23,014 nucleotides of DNA from positions 1-23,014 of the forward strand of contig UQPB01000047.1 of the NCBI GenBank assembly GCA_900542835.1, read 5' to 3'. Of the stretch, positions 6,849 through 14,413 are shown one piece after another (the stretch's first letter is position 1; every line of letters starts with the position of its first letter). The position numbers were made by a program, and so were the translations under genes. Under the pieces are notes generated by a model. It had not been told where the DNA came from and made no database searches. It saw nothing but the letters and a program-made list of their open reading frames with translations. This DNA is from an uncultured Pelosinus sp. (GTDB lineage: Bacteria; Bacillota; Negativicutes; Sporomusales; Acetonemataceae).

Positions 6849-9800
6849 GCTAAAAATTGCCGGCCTGAACAGTTTTAAGGCTGAACAGGAAATTGACTTT
6901 GCCAGATTGTCGGATTTGGGCATCTTCGGCATTTTTGGCCCGACCGGCAGCGGCAAGTCGACAATTCTGGACGCGATGACCCTGGCTCTCTACGGTACAG
7001 TGGTGCGCGCCGGCAAAAGCAAAAAGGATATTATGAACCATGCGGAAAATCAGCTGCAGGTTTCGTTTGCGTTTTCACTGGGGGCGGCCGGCATGCGCAC
7101 GGTCTACCGGGTGGATAAGGCCTACAGACGGGAAAAGGATGGCGTCACGGTTAAGAATCTGCACAGCCGGCTGTTGGAGCTTGGCAGCGACGGCGAGCGG
7201 GTTTTGGCCGAGCGTGAGGGCGAGGTCAATGCCGCCATTGTCCGGCTGCTGGGGTTAAGACTGGAAGATTTTACCCGGGCGGTAGTGCTGCCGCAGGGGA
7301 GCTTTGCCAGCTTTCTGAGGCTGGACGGCAGCAGCCGGCGGGAGATGCTGGAACGGCTGTTTTCACTGGAAAAGTACGGACGCCAGCTTAATGACAAACT
7401 CAGCCTTCGTCACGGCGCGGTCAGCGCCAGACTCAACCAGTTGGAAGGCGAACAGCGGGGCCTTGGTGACGCATCGCCGCAAACACTGGAAGCGGTACAG
7501 GCGGCGCACGTTCAGGCTGTGGACGCCGCCGCCGCCGCAGCAGCGCGATTGGCGGCGGCGACGAACGCTTATGAGCAGGCGCAGCATATCCTGACCCTGC
7601 AGCAGGAGTTGGCTGTCAGGGAGGCAGACTTGACAGGCCTGCGGCTGCGTCAGGAAGCGGTGGCACAAATGACTTTGGCCGTGGAGCGGGCGGAGCAGGC
7701 CAATCTGGTTATGCCGCTGCTGGCGGAGCAAAGAACACTGTCGGCGGCGCTGCGACAGGCGGAGGACGACTGCCGTGAGACAGATCTGCTGTCACAGACG
7801 CTGGCGGAGCACAGCCGGCAAGCCGCCGCTGCTCTGCAACTGGCTAAATCGCAGCGGGCTGAGGACGAGCCGGCGCTGATGGAGCAGAAAGCGCGGCTCA
7901 GCGCCGCGTGCGAGCAGGAGACAGTAATAAGCCGACTGGAACAGCAAAGCCGGGAACTGCTGCAGCGGCTTGACGCTGATGCCGCTCTGCTGGCTGCAAC
8001 CGAGGCGCAGCTGGCAGTGGCTGCAACTGCCGACAATTCGCTTTCCCGGGAAATAAGCGAGGCTGAGCAGCAATTGCAGTCAGCCGGCGTCGGCAGCGAT
8101 TACCGCCGGCTGATACAGGCTGCCGGCAGCCTGGCGGAACGGTTGGAACGGGAACTGGCCGCGTGGGCGGTTTGCCGCGAAGAGTTGCAGTTGCGGCGCC
8201 GCCGTATGAGCGACAGCGAGACAGCCCTGCGTACGGCTTTGTCAACCAGCCGCGCCGCCGATACGGCGATGGCACAGCTGGCGGAGACTGAGCAGGCGGC
8301 GCAGGCGCAGCCTCACGGTGACGAAGCGGCTATCAGCCAGTCGGAGTTGCGGCTGGCCGGCCTGAAATCCCTGTTGCCGGAATTGGCACAGCAGCAGCAG
8401 GGCCTTGCGGCCGAGCAGACGGCGATACGCGGCTATCAGACGGAGTTGGCGGCCGCAGAGGCGGCTGAGCGTCAGGCCGCCTCTGCCTGTCAGGCGGCAC
8501 GTCAGGCGCTGGCGGTGCATGAAAGCGAATCGGAAGCCAGCCGCAAGGCGGCTGCGGCAGAACTGGCTCTGACGCTGCGCTCCGGCTTCCCCTGCCCGGT
8601 CTGCGGCTCGCCGCAGCATCCGGCTCCGGCCGCGGCGGCCGCCATCGCCAGCGGAGAACAACGGCAGACGGCGGTTGCCTTGAGCGAAGCCCAGGCCGCC
8701 GCCGCCGCTTGCGACGACGCATTGCGGCGTGCCGAGGCCGCGACCGCGCTCTACCGGAGCCGGCTCGGCCTTGCCGCAGACAGACTGGCCGCTATGCGCA
8801 GCCGTCTGGAAGAGAAAATGGCCATGCTGGCCGCAGACTGGAATCTGGCTGCCGGCGCCGGTTTGGACGACTTTACCGTTTTGGCTGTGGAGCAGGAGCG
8901 GCAGCTGCAACGGCAAAAAGCGACACTGGAGACTTGGCGGCAGGAACGCTCACAGGCGGAAAAGCGCCGCCGTGAGCTGGAACAGGAACTGGCGACGGCA
9001 AAGGCGGCAGCGGCGGCAGAACAGGCTGTGTGGCAGGCTGCCAGGCTGGAATGGCAGCGTACTGACGCTGCCGAGGCCGCTCAGGCTGACGGGATTAACG
9101 CTGTTTGTGACGAACTGCAGCAACTGCTTCGGCAGGTGGCGGTCAATTCGGAGAAGGCGCCGGCGGCGCTGCTTGCCGCTGTGGCCTCCCTGCGGGAGCA
9201 GGTGGAGCAGCGGGATCGCCGTACGGAACAACTGCAGGCTAAACTGCGGCAGTTTCGCAGCCGGCAGCAGCAGCGGCAGGCGGAACAGGAGCAACTGCGC
9301 CGCCGCGCCCAGGAATTGACACTGTCTCTGGCGGCCTGCCGTTCACAGCGGGACGAACTGGAGCGGACGGCAGAGGCGCAGCGTATGCAGCTGCGCCGGC
9401 TGACCGGCGGGGAATCGGCTGCGCAGCTGCTGCGGCAGACAGAGACTGCCCTGACGCAATTGCGGCAGGCGCAGGAAACGGCTGAACGCCAGGCTGCAGC
9501 TGCTCAGGCGGCATACCTTGACAGCCGCCAGCAACTGGCCGTCCGGCAGGCGCAGCTAAACAGTCTGGCAGATCAGCAGCAGGCGCTGTCGTCCAGGCTG
9601 GCGCAGCTGCTGGCTTCGCTGTCGTTCGCCTCAGCCGAGGCAGCGGCGGCGGCCTGTCTGGACGAAATGGCACTGGCCGGGCGCAGGCAGGAGATAAAAG
9701 CCTACCGGGAGAAGGAGCAGCAATTGACGGCCCGATGCGGCGAGCTTGGCAGTCTGCTTGACGGGCGACGGATCAGTCCCGAACAGTGGCAGCGGCTAAG

Positions 9801-10452
9801 CGATGAACGCCAGGCGGCGGCTGCCGCCCGGGAACAGGCCTTGACTGCGCGAATTGCCTTGGAGCGGGATTTGACTGAACTGGCGGCCCGGTGCGGACGC
9901 TGGCAGCAGTTGGAGGAGGAGCTGACAGGACTGCGGCGTCAGAATGCGCATCTGACTACCCTGCGGTCACTGCTGCGGGGCAATGCGATGGTGGAATTTA
10001 TGGCCCAGGAGCAAATGAATTTGGTGCTGGTGTATGCATCGCAGCGGCTAAAACAGCTAACTGCCGGCCGTTACGGGCTGGAACTTGCCGCCGACGGCTC
10101 TTTCCTGATTCGCGACGATGATAATGCCGGTGTAAAAAGACCGGTTAATATGCTTTCCGGCGGCGAGACCTTTCAGACATCATTGGCGCTGGCGCTGGCT
10201 CTGTCAACGCAGATCCAGTTGCGCGGGCGGCATCCCCTGGAATTTTTCTTTCTTGACGAAGGTTTCGGCTCGCTTGATCAAAAGTCACTGGAGACCGTGA
10301 TTGCCTGCCTGGAAAGGCTGCCGCTGGAGCAAATGACCATTGGCCTGATCAGCCATGTTGAGTCGCTGCGGCAGCGGCTGCTGCGCCGGTTGGTGGTTGA
10401 GCCGGCGGAGGCTAACGGCCGCGGCAGCCGGCTGTCGATTGAAATTGAGTAG
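6835..10452 (+). CDS. sbcC: Exonuclease SbcC (Rad50-like SMC ATPase subunit)
   Basis: This 1205-residue protein has split ABC halves around a very long coiled coil. Walker A is GPTGSGKST at about 35-43. The zinc hook CPVC is near 586-589, halfway along the coil. The signature MLSGGETFQTSL is near 1105-1116, and Walker B is FFFLDEGFGSLD near 1137-1148. The coil is extremely rich in Ala, Gln, Glu and Arg, which produces many false open frames on the opposite strand. It is longer than the approximately 1050-1130 residues seen in E. coli and Bacillus. SbcC powers DNA-end processing and regulates SbcD. AGGAGG within the sbcD 3' end serves as its ribosome binding site. Confidence 0.95.
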   Translation: MRPIKLKIAGLNSFKAEQEIDFARLSDLGIFGIFGPTGSGKSTILDAMTLALYGTVVRAGKSKKDIMNHAENQLQVSFAFSLGAAGMRTVYRVDKAYRREKDGVTVKNLHSRLLELGSDGERVLAEREGEVNAAIVRLLGLRLEDFTRAVVLPQGSFASFLRLDGSSRREMLERLFSLEKYGRQLNDKLSLRHGAVSARLNQLEGEQRGLGDASPQTLEAVQAAHVQAVDAAAAAAARLAAATNAYEQAQHILTLQQELAVREADLTGLRLRQEAVAQMTLAVERAEQANLVMPLLAEQRTLSAALRQAEDDCRETDLLSQTLAEHSRQAAAALQLAKSQRAEDEPALMEQKARLSAACEQETVISRLEQQSRELLQRLDADAALLAATEAQLAVAATADNSLSREISEAEQQLQSAGVGSDYRRLIQAAGSLAERLERELAAWAVCREELQLRRRRMSDSETALRTALSTSRAADTAMAQLAETEQAAQAQPHGDEAAISQSELRLAGLKSLLPELAQQQQGLAAEQTAIRGYQTELAAAEAAERQAASACQAARQALAVHESESEASRKAAAAELALTLRSGFPCPVCGSPQHPAPAAAAAIASGEQRQTAVALSEAQAAAAACDDALRRAEAATALYRSRLGLAADRLAAMRSRLEEKMAMLAADWNLAAGAGLDDFTVLAVEQERQLQRQKATLETWRQERSQAEKRRRELEQELATAKAAAAAEQAVWQAARLEWQRTDAAEAAQADGINAVCDELQQLLRQVAVNSEKAPAALLAAVASLREQVEQRDRRTEQLQAKLRQFRSRQQQRQAEQEQLRRRAQELTLSLAACRSQRDELERTAEAQRMQLRRLTGGESAAQLLRQTETALTQLRQAQETAERQAAAAQAAYLDSRQQLAVRQAQLNSLADQQQALSSRLAQLLASLSFASAEAAAAACLDEMALAGRRQEIKAYREKEQQLTARCGELGSLLDGRRISPEQWQRLSDERQAAAAAREQALTARIALERDLTELAARCGRWQQLEEELTGLRRQNAHLTTLRSLLRGNAMVEFMAQEQMNLVLVYASQRLKQLTAGRYGLELAADGSFLIRDDDNAGVKRPVNMLSGGETFQTSLALALALSTQIQLRGRHPLEFFFLDEGFGSLDQKSLETVIACLERLPLEQMTIGLISHVESLRQRLLRRLVVEPAEANGRGSRLSIEIE

Positions 10453-10506
10453 GCTGGCCTAAAGCATAACCAATAAAAAACTACAAAAAAATGTACAGTT
10501 TTGTGC

Positions 10507-10536
10507 TTGACAGATGTAATTTTGTTGTGATATTGT
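10507..10536 (+). promoter_or_regulatory. Sigma-A promoter for the ilv leader
   Basis: A perfect TTGACA at 10507-10512 and TATTGT at 10531-10536 are 18 bases apart. This is the only strong promoter I see between sbcC and ilvN, so it probably drives both the upstream RNA element and the T-box with the ilv genes. Confidence 0.65.
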
Positions 10537-10546
10537 ATACACAATA
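10531..10546. promoter_or_regulatory. Operator-like palindrome over the -10 box
   Basis: TATTGT at 10531-10536 and ACAATA at 10541-10546 are perfect 6-base inverted arms around ATAC. The left arm is the -10 box itself. The TTGTATAC-ACAA type resembles operators of GntR-family repressors. No regulator gene is adjacent, so the ligand and protein are unknown. Confidence 0.4.
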
Positions 10547-10547
10547 C

Positions 10548-10710
10548 ACATTGAGAAAACAAAGCGCATTGCCGATTTTGTTTGAGCAGCCCGTGCCGGT
10601 GCATCCGGCCTGCTGCGGCGGAACTGGCGATGCAGGATGCGGCGCTGCATCACACCGTGGGAAGTTCCCGCGGAAAATTGCTTTAGCGAATTTTTCGCGG
10701 GATTTTTTCT
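10548..10710 (+). ncRNA. Structured leader RNA or attenuator upstream of the T-box
   Basis: Between the promoter and the terminator at 10667-10710 lie several hairpins. GCCGG/CCGGC at 10595-10609 is clamped by AGCAG/CTGCT. GATGCAG/CTGCATC is at 10629-10651. CCGTGGG/CCCGCGG is at 10655-10673. The last hairpin uses the same bases (10667-10673) as the 5' arm of the terminator, so the two are mutually exclusive, as in an attenuator. No reading frame with a start after the promoter looks real. It could be a separate small RNA or a first control stage of the ilv operon. I do not recognise a known riboswitch class. Confidence 0.45.
10667..10710 (+). terminator. Rho-independent terminator of the first leader stage
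   Basis: A 13-bp stem (10667-10679 with 10689-10701, one G-U pair) is followed by T6 at 10703-10708. It lies upstream of the T-box, so readthrough is required for ilv expression from the promoter at 10507. Confidence 0.8.
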
Positions 10711-10759
10711 AGCTGGGTGCAGCGACAACCTCGCTTCGTTTTCAATAATACGAATTTCA

Positions 10760-11012
10760 TAGTGTAAAGGTAATGATTGGGAAAAGGCCAAGACTTAACC
10801 GCTTCAGAGAGCCGGTGGATGCTGCGAACCGGCGCGGACTCTTGGCCGACGTCGCTCATGAACTCTTTTGCTGACCTGCCGCTGCGGCGCGCTTCAGGCA
10901 AAAGCGGTACCGGCCGTTAACCGGGCCTCATCGCGAGGCATAGAGTATAATGTAGGGTGGTACCGCGCCAATCGCCCCTATTGACAAAGGTCAATAGGGG
11001 CGATTGCTTTTT
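10760..11012 (+). promoter_or_regulatory. T-box riboswitch, probable tRNA-Val specifier GUC
   Basis: The leader has a complete T-box order. A GAT-GGGAAAAG segment at 10774-10785 matches the basal stem I and loop E region. GGCCAAGA/TCTTGGCC at 10786-10793 and 10840-10847 forms an 8-bp helix. The AGAGAG bulge is at 10806-10811, followed by the CCGGT-GGATGCTGCG-AACCGG distal loop. The antiterminator box GGGTGGTACCGCG is at 10955-10967. Reading the loop after the 3' helix arm as GAC-GUC-GCTC puts the specifier GUC (Val) at 10851-10853, followed by the usual purine. The UGGU of the bulge suits a tRNA ending ACCA. Uncharged tRNA would favour the antiterminator over the terminator at 10969-11012. 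The specifier assignment is less sure than the T-box itself. Confidence 0.9.
10969..11012 (+). terminator. T-box regulated terminator
   Basis: A perfect 17-bp stem (10969-10985 with 10990-11006) has an AAAG loop and is followed by CTTTTTAT. Its 5' arm begins just after the T-box consensus, as required for competition with the antiterminator. Confidence 0.95.
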
Positions 11013-11036
11013 ATCAACCGGAAAGGAGCTGTCAGC

Positions 11037-11558
11037 ATGAAGAATGTTTTATCGGTTCTGGTACAGAATCAACCGGGGGTTCTGGTGCGGGTCGCCAGCA
11101 TGTTTGCCCGGCGCGGGTTCAACATTGACAGTCTGGCCGTCGGCCCCACCCAGCGGCCGGAGTATTCACGCATTACCGCTGTCGTTGCCGGCAACCAGCT
11201 GGTTGTTGATCAGGTGGTCAAACAACTGAAGAAACTGATCGAGGTCGTGGCGGTGCAGGTCCTGCCGCCGGAATCGGTCGCCCGCGGCCTGGCGCTGATT
11301 AAAATCAACGCCTCCGAGCAGCGCAGCGAGATTTTGAAATTGGCGGAGGTCTTCCGCGCCAGCGTTGTCGATGTCGACACGCAGGTCCTGACACTGGAGA
11401 TTACCGGCGATGAAGCTAAAATTGACGCTCTGGCGACGGTATTAGCGCCGTTCGGTGTGGTGGAGATGGTTCGCACCGGCCTGATCGGACTGGCGAGAAG
11501 CAATAATACAATTTATCAAAGCGAGGAGAATGATGAATATGAGCAAAATGTATTATGA
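11037..11558 (+). CDS. ilvN: Acetolactate synthase small (regulatory) subunit
   Basis: This 173-residue protein has an N-terminal ACT domain (VLVQNQPGVLVRVASMFARRGFNIDSL at about 7-33) and a C-terminal IlvN domain. It activates the large subunit and mediates feedback inhibition by valine. The family-typical MKNVLSVLVQNQPGVL start at 11037 has AAAGGAG 8 bases upstream; an in-frame ATG at 11004 lies inside the terminator stem region and is rejected. It is the first gene after the T-box. It is followed by ilvC, with the small subunit separated from the large one, which is an unusual order. Confidence 0.95.
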   Translation: MKNVLSVLVQNQPGVLVRVASMFARRGFNIDSLAVGPTQRPEYSRITAVVAGNQLVVDQVVKQLKKLIEVVAVQVLPPESVARGLALIKINASEQRSEILKLAEVFRASVVDVDTQVLTLEITGDEAKIDALATVLAPFGVVEMVRTGLIGLARSNNTIYQSEENDEYEQNVL

Positions 11559-12531
11559 TCATGACGCACAATGGGACCTGATCCAGGACAAGAGGGTAGC
11601 GATTATCGGTTTTGGCAGCCAGGGACACGCGCATGCACTGAATCTGCACGACAATGGGGTAAACGTTACCGTTGGCCTCTACGCGGGCAGCAAATCCTGG
11701 GACAAGGCAAAGGCGGGCGGTCTGGCTGTCGCTAGCGTTGCCGACGCCGTCAAAGACGCCGATGTGGTCATGCTGCTGCTGCCGGATGAAAAGCAGGCCT
11801 CTGTGTATCGCGAGCACATTGCTCCCAACCTGAAGCCGGGGGCGGCGCTTGCTTTTGCTCATGGCTTTAATATTCACTTCGGCCAGATTCAGCCTCCTGC
11901 CGATAACGATGTCTTCATGGTGGCGCCAAAGGGACCGGGGCATCTGGTCCGCCGCGTCTTTACCGAAGGCAACGGCGTACCCTGCCTGATGGCGGTACAT
12001 CAGGATTTCAGCGGTCATTGTCAGGATCTGGCGCTGGCCTATGCCCGTGGCATTGGCGGCACCCGGGCGGGAGTACTGGTTACAACGTTTAAAGAAGAGA
12101 CGGAGACCGATTTGTTTGGCGAACAGGCTGTGCTTTGCGGCGGCGTCACCGCGCTGATCGCCGCCGGCTTCGAGACGCTGGTGGAAGCCGGCTATCAGCC
12201 TGAATCGGCTTATTTTGAATGCATGCATGAGATGAAGCTGATTGTCGATCTCATGTATGAAGGCGGCATGGCGGCAATGCGTCATTCGATCAGCGATACG
12301 GCCGAATACGGCGACTACGTCACCGGCAGCCGCATTATCACTGATGCGACCCGGGCGGAAATGAAAAAAATTCTTAGTGAAATTCAGGACGGCAGCTTTG
12401 CCAAACAGTGGATCCTTGAGAATCAGGCCAACCGGCCCACGTTTAACGCGCTGCGCCGGCAGAAAGCGGCTCATCAGATTGAGTCGGTCGGGCAGGAATT
12501 GCGCGGTATGATGAGCTGGCTGAAAAAATAA
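11539..12531 (+). CDS. ilvC: Ketol-acid reductoisomerase
   Basis: This class I KARI has about 330 residues. The Rossmann motif is GFGSQGHAHALNL near residues 24-36. The C-terminal knotted domain has the Mg and substrate motifs GTRAGVLVTTFKEETETDLFGEQ and CMHEMKLIVDLMYEGG. It converts acetolactate or acetohydroxybutyrate to the dihydroxy acids using NAD(P)H. The cofactor loop reads VGLYAGSKSW, with Tyr at a position often Arg, while keeping the two serines that usually go with NADPH. Four in-frame ATGs (11530, 11533, 11539, 11548) compete. I choose 11539 because MSKMYYD matches the family start and GAGGAG at 11523-11528 is 10 bases away. It overlaps the end of ilvN. Confidence 0.95.
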   Translation: MSKMYYDHDAQWDLIQDKRVAIIGFGSQGHAHALNLHDNGVNVTVGLYAGSKSWDKAKAGGLAVASVADAVKDADVVMLLLPDEKQASVYREHIAPNLKPGAALAFAHGFNIHFGQIQPPADNDVFMVAPKGPGHLVRRVFTEGNGVPCLMAVHQDFSGHCQDLALAYARGIGGTRAGVLVTTFKEETETDLFGEQAVLCGGVTALIAAGFETLVEAGYQPESAYFECMHEMKLIVDLMYEGGMAAMRHSISDTAEYGDYVTGSRIITDATRAEMKKILSEIQDGSFAKQWILENQANRPTFNALRRQKAAHQIESVGQELRGMMSWLKK

Positions 12532-12551
12532 ACGGCGGGGAGGGAAGCGTT

Positions 12552-14198
12552 ATGCAGCTGTCGGGGGCGAAAGCGATTGTTCAATGTTTGATCGAGCAGG
12601 GAGTTGACACGGTATTCGGATATCCGGGCGGAACGATTCTGCCCTTGTATGACGCTTTGTACGACTCCCCCCTCCGGCACGTTTTGACTGTGCATGAGCA
12701 GGGGGCGGCCCATGCTGCCGACGGCTACGCCAGAGCCAGCGGCAAGGTGGGCGTCTGCATTGCCACATCCGGTCCGGGGGCGACTAATTTGGTTACCGGG
12801 CTGGCGGCGGCGTATATGGATTCATCGCCGGTGGTCGCGATCACCGGCCAGGTCCCGACCGGACTGATTGGGCGCGACGCGTTCCAGGAGATTGATATTA
12901 CCGGTATCACCCTGCCTGTGACCAAGCATAACTTCCTGGTGAAGGATCCGCAGAGCCTGCCGGCTATTTTGCGCCGGGCATTTCAGATTGCCCGCAGCGG
13001 CCGTCCCGGACCGGTGCTGGTAGACGTGCCGCGCGATATTCAGATGATGCAAATCGATTTTACGGCGGCATCGCCGGAGCCGGAGCCGCTGCCGCGGACC
13101 GGCCCGGATCAACTGCTGGCGCGGGCAGCGGCCGCGATTGCGTCCGCGCAGCGCCCGGTTATTATGGTAGGCGGGGGCGCTATTGCCGGCGAGGCCGCTG
13201 CTGAGATCAGGCGGCTGGCTGAAACCTGTGACGCGCCGGTTGTCAGTACCCTGATGGGGCTGGGGGCTTTTCCCGGCTCGCATCCGCTGTTTCTGGGCTT
13301 GACGGGCATGCACGGACACAAGGCGGCCAACTACGCCGTGCGCTGTTCTGACGCGCTGATTGCTATTGGCAGCCGCTTCAGTGACAGGGTCACCGGCGAC
13401 CGCGCCTGCTATGCCGCCGATAAAGTCGTCATTCATATTGATGTCGACCCGGCGGAGATCGATAAAAACGTATCGGCACACCTCGGTCTGGCGGGAAATA
13501 TGAAAGAATTGCTGTCGCGGCTGCTGTCGCGGCTGCAGCCGGGCAACGCCGCCTCCTGGCGGCGGGAAATTGCCGCTCAGGCAGAGGCGGTGCCGGAGCC
13601 TGACTCCGTTCTGACCGCGCCGGCGCTGATGCAGGCTATCAACCGGCAGGTTGCCGGCAAGCCATTTGTTTTTGCCACCGATGTCGGGCAGCACCAGATG
13701 TGGGCGGCGCAGGGACTGCAAATTGATGCTCCCCGCAGCTGGCTGACCTCAGGCGGTTTGGGGGCTATGGGTTTCGGACTGCCGGCAGCTATTGGCGCAC
13801 AACTGGCGCAGCCGCAGAAGCGGGTTGTTCACATTGTCGGCGACGGCGGCTTTAAAATGACGGGAGCAGAGCTGTATACGGCCGCGGTAAACGGCTTGCC
13901 AATTATTTCGGTAATTGTGAATAACAATTGCCTCGGCATGATCCGCCAGCTGCAGCATGTTTATTTTCAGCAGCGCAGTATGTCCTGCCACCTGCCGCCG
14001 GTGGACTTCACCGCCTTTGCTCAGGCGTTTGGCGTCAAGGCGGCGGTTGCCAACAGCCTTGACGAGTTTGATCAGGCGTTTGCGGCTGCTGCGGCCGACT
14101 GCGTTCCCCGTGTTATTGTCGCCAATATTGCCGTTGATGATATGGTTACGCCGATGCTGCTTGCAGACTCCGCTCTGGACGCCTATGTCGATTTGTAA
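12552..14198 (+). CDS. ilvB: Acetolactate synthase large (catalytic) subunit
   Basis: This 548-residue thiamine-diphosphate enzyme has the catalytic Glu at about 49 (VHEQGAAHAADGYAR). The central FAD domain includes GGGAIAGEAA, and the C-terminal TPP motif runs from GDGGFKMTG near 430 to VNNNCLGMIRQ near 465. It condenses two pyruvates, or pyruvate and 2-ketobutyrate. The usual RQWQ is RQLQ here, so Leu467 replaces the conserved Trp that favours 2-ketobutyrate and contacts sulfonylurea-type inhibitors. GGGGAGG precedes the ATG. The gene lies 20 bases after ilvC and closes the operon before a strong terminator. ilvD, leuABCD and ilvE are not in the window. Confidence 0.95.
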   Translation: MQLSGAKAIVQCLIEQGVDTVFGYPGGTILPLYDALYDSPLRHVLTVHEQGAAHAADGYARASGKVGVCIATSGPGATNLVTGLAAAYMDSSPVVAITGQVPTGLIGRDAFQEIDITGITLPVTKHNFLVKDPQSLPAILRRAFQIARSGRPGPVLVDVPRDIQMMQIDFTAASPEPEPLPRTGPDQLLARAAAAIASAQRPVIMVGGGAIAGEAAAEIRRLAETCDAPVVSTLMGLGAFPGSHPLFLGLTGMHGHKAANYAVRCSDALIAIGSRFSDRVTGDRACYAADKVVIHIDVDPAEIDKNVSAHLGLAGNMKELLSRLLSRLQPGNAASWRREIAAQAEAVPEPDSVLTAPALMQAINRQVAGKPFVFATDVGQHQMWAAQGLQIDAPRSWLTSGGLGAMGFGLPAAIGAQLAQPQKRVVHIVGDGGFKMTGAELYTAAVNGLPIISVIVNNNCLGMIRQLQHVYFQQRSMSCHLPPVDFTAFAQAFGVKAAVANSLDEFDQAFAAAAADCVPRVIVANIAVDDMVTPMLLADSALDAYVDL

Positions 14199-14246
14199 GG
14201 CTGCCATTCTTGATCCAGGCAAGCACTGATCAGCACCGTTTATCTA

Positions 14247-14280
14247 GCGGCCGCGCCGGTTTCTGGCGCGGCCGCCTTTT
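14247..14280 (+). terminator. Terminator after ilvB
   Basis: A perfect 11-bp GC stem (GCGGCCGCGCC at 14247-14257 with 14265-14275) has a 7-base loop and is followed by CTTTT. It ends the ilvNCB operon. Confidence 0.9.
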
Positions 14281-14335
14281 GTCGTTTAAGGCTGTTTAGG
14301 CAGCAATATTGTTTACATATTTTTATTAAAGCAGC

Positions 14336-14362
14336 CAAGGATTTACAAAAACAACGGAGAAT
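14336..14362 (+). promoter_or_regulatory. Sigma-H-like promoter before the sensor kinase
   Basis: CAAGGATTT at 14336-14344 and GGAGAATCC at 14356-14364 are 11 bases apart. They fit the sigma-H pattern RnAGGAwWW-11/12-RnnGAATwW except for the first base and the last two. No better sigma-A site is seen in the 130-base gap. Confidence 0.45.
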
Positions 14363-14413
14363 CCTTATTGGTAGAAAGAGTTTTCGAATAACCGAGAGTA
14401 AGGAGACGAAAGC

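Noticed and set aside
8242..8916. Long open frame (224 codons) opposite sbcC
   Set aside because: It is an antisense shadow of the Ala/Gln-rich coiled coil; GC-rich codons remove stops on the other strand. It has no family motif.
10491..10712. Open frame of 73 codons in the ilv leader, as a leader peptide
   Set aside because: Its ATG lies upstream of the predicted promoter, so it would not be in the transcript. It has no run of branched-chain codons and ends inside the terminator.
10863..10865. CUC as leucine specifier of the T-box
   Set aside because: It lies outside the loop set by the 8-bp helix and is followed by U rather than a purine; GUC at 10851-10853 fits better.
11416..12474. Long open frame (352 codons) opposite ilvC
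   Set aside because: It is antisense to an intact KARI gene; the composition reflects the complement of ilvC codons.
12822..13721. Long open frame (299 codons) opposite ilvB
   Set aside because: The sense strand is clearly IlvB with all motifs. The antisense translation is His/Arg/Gln-rich with no recognisable domain.
14378..14388. Spo0A-like box (TTTTCGAAT) before the kinase
   Set aside because: It deviates from TGTCGAA at a key position and has only one weak copy, so it is not supported.
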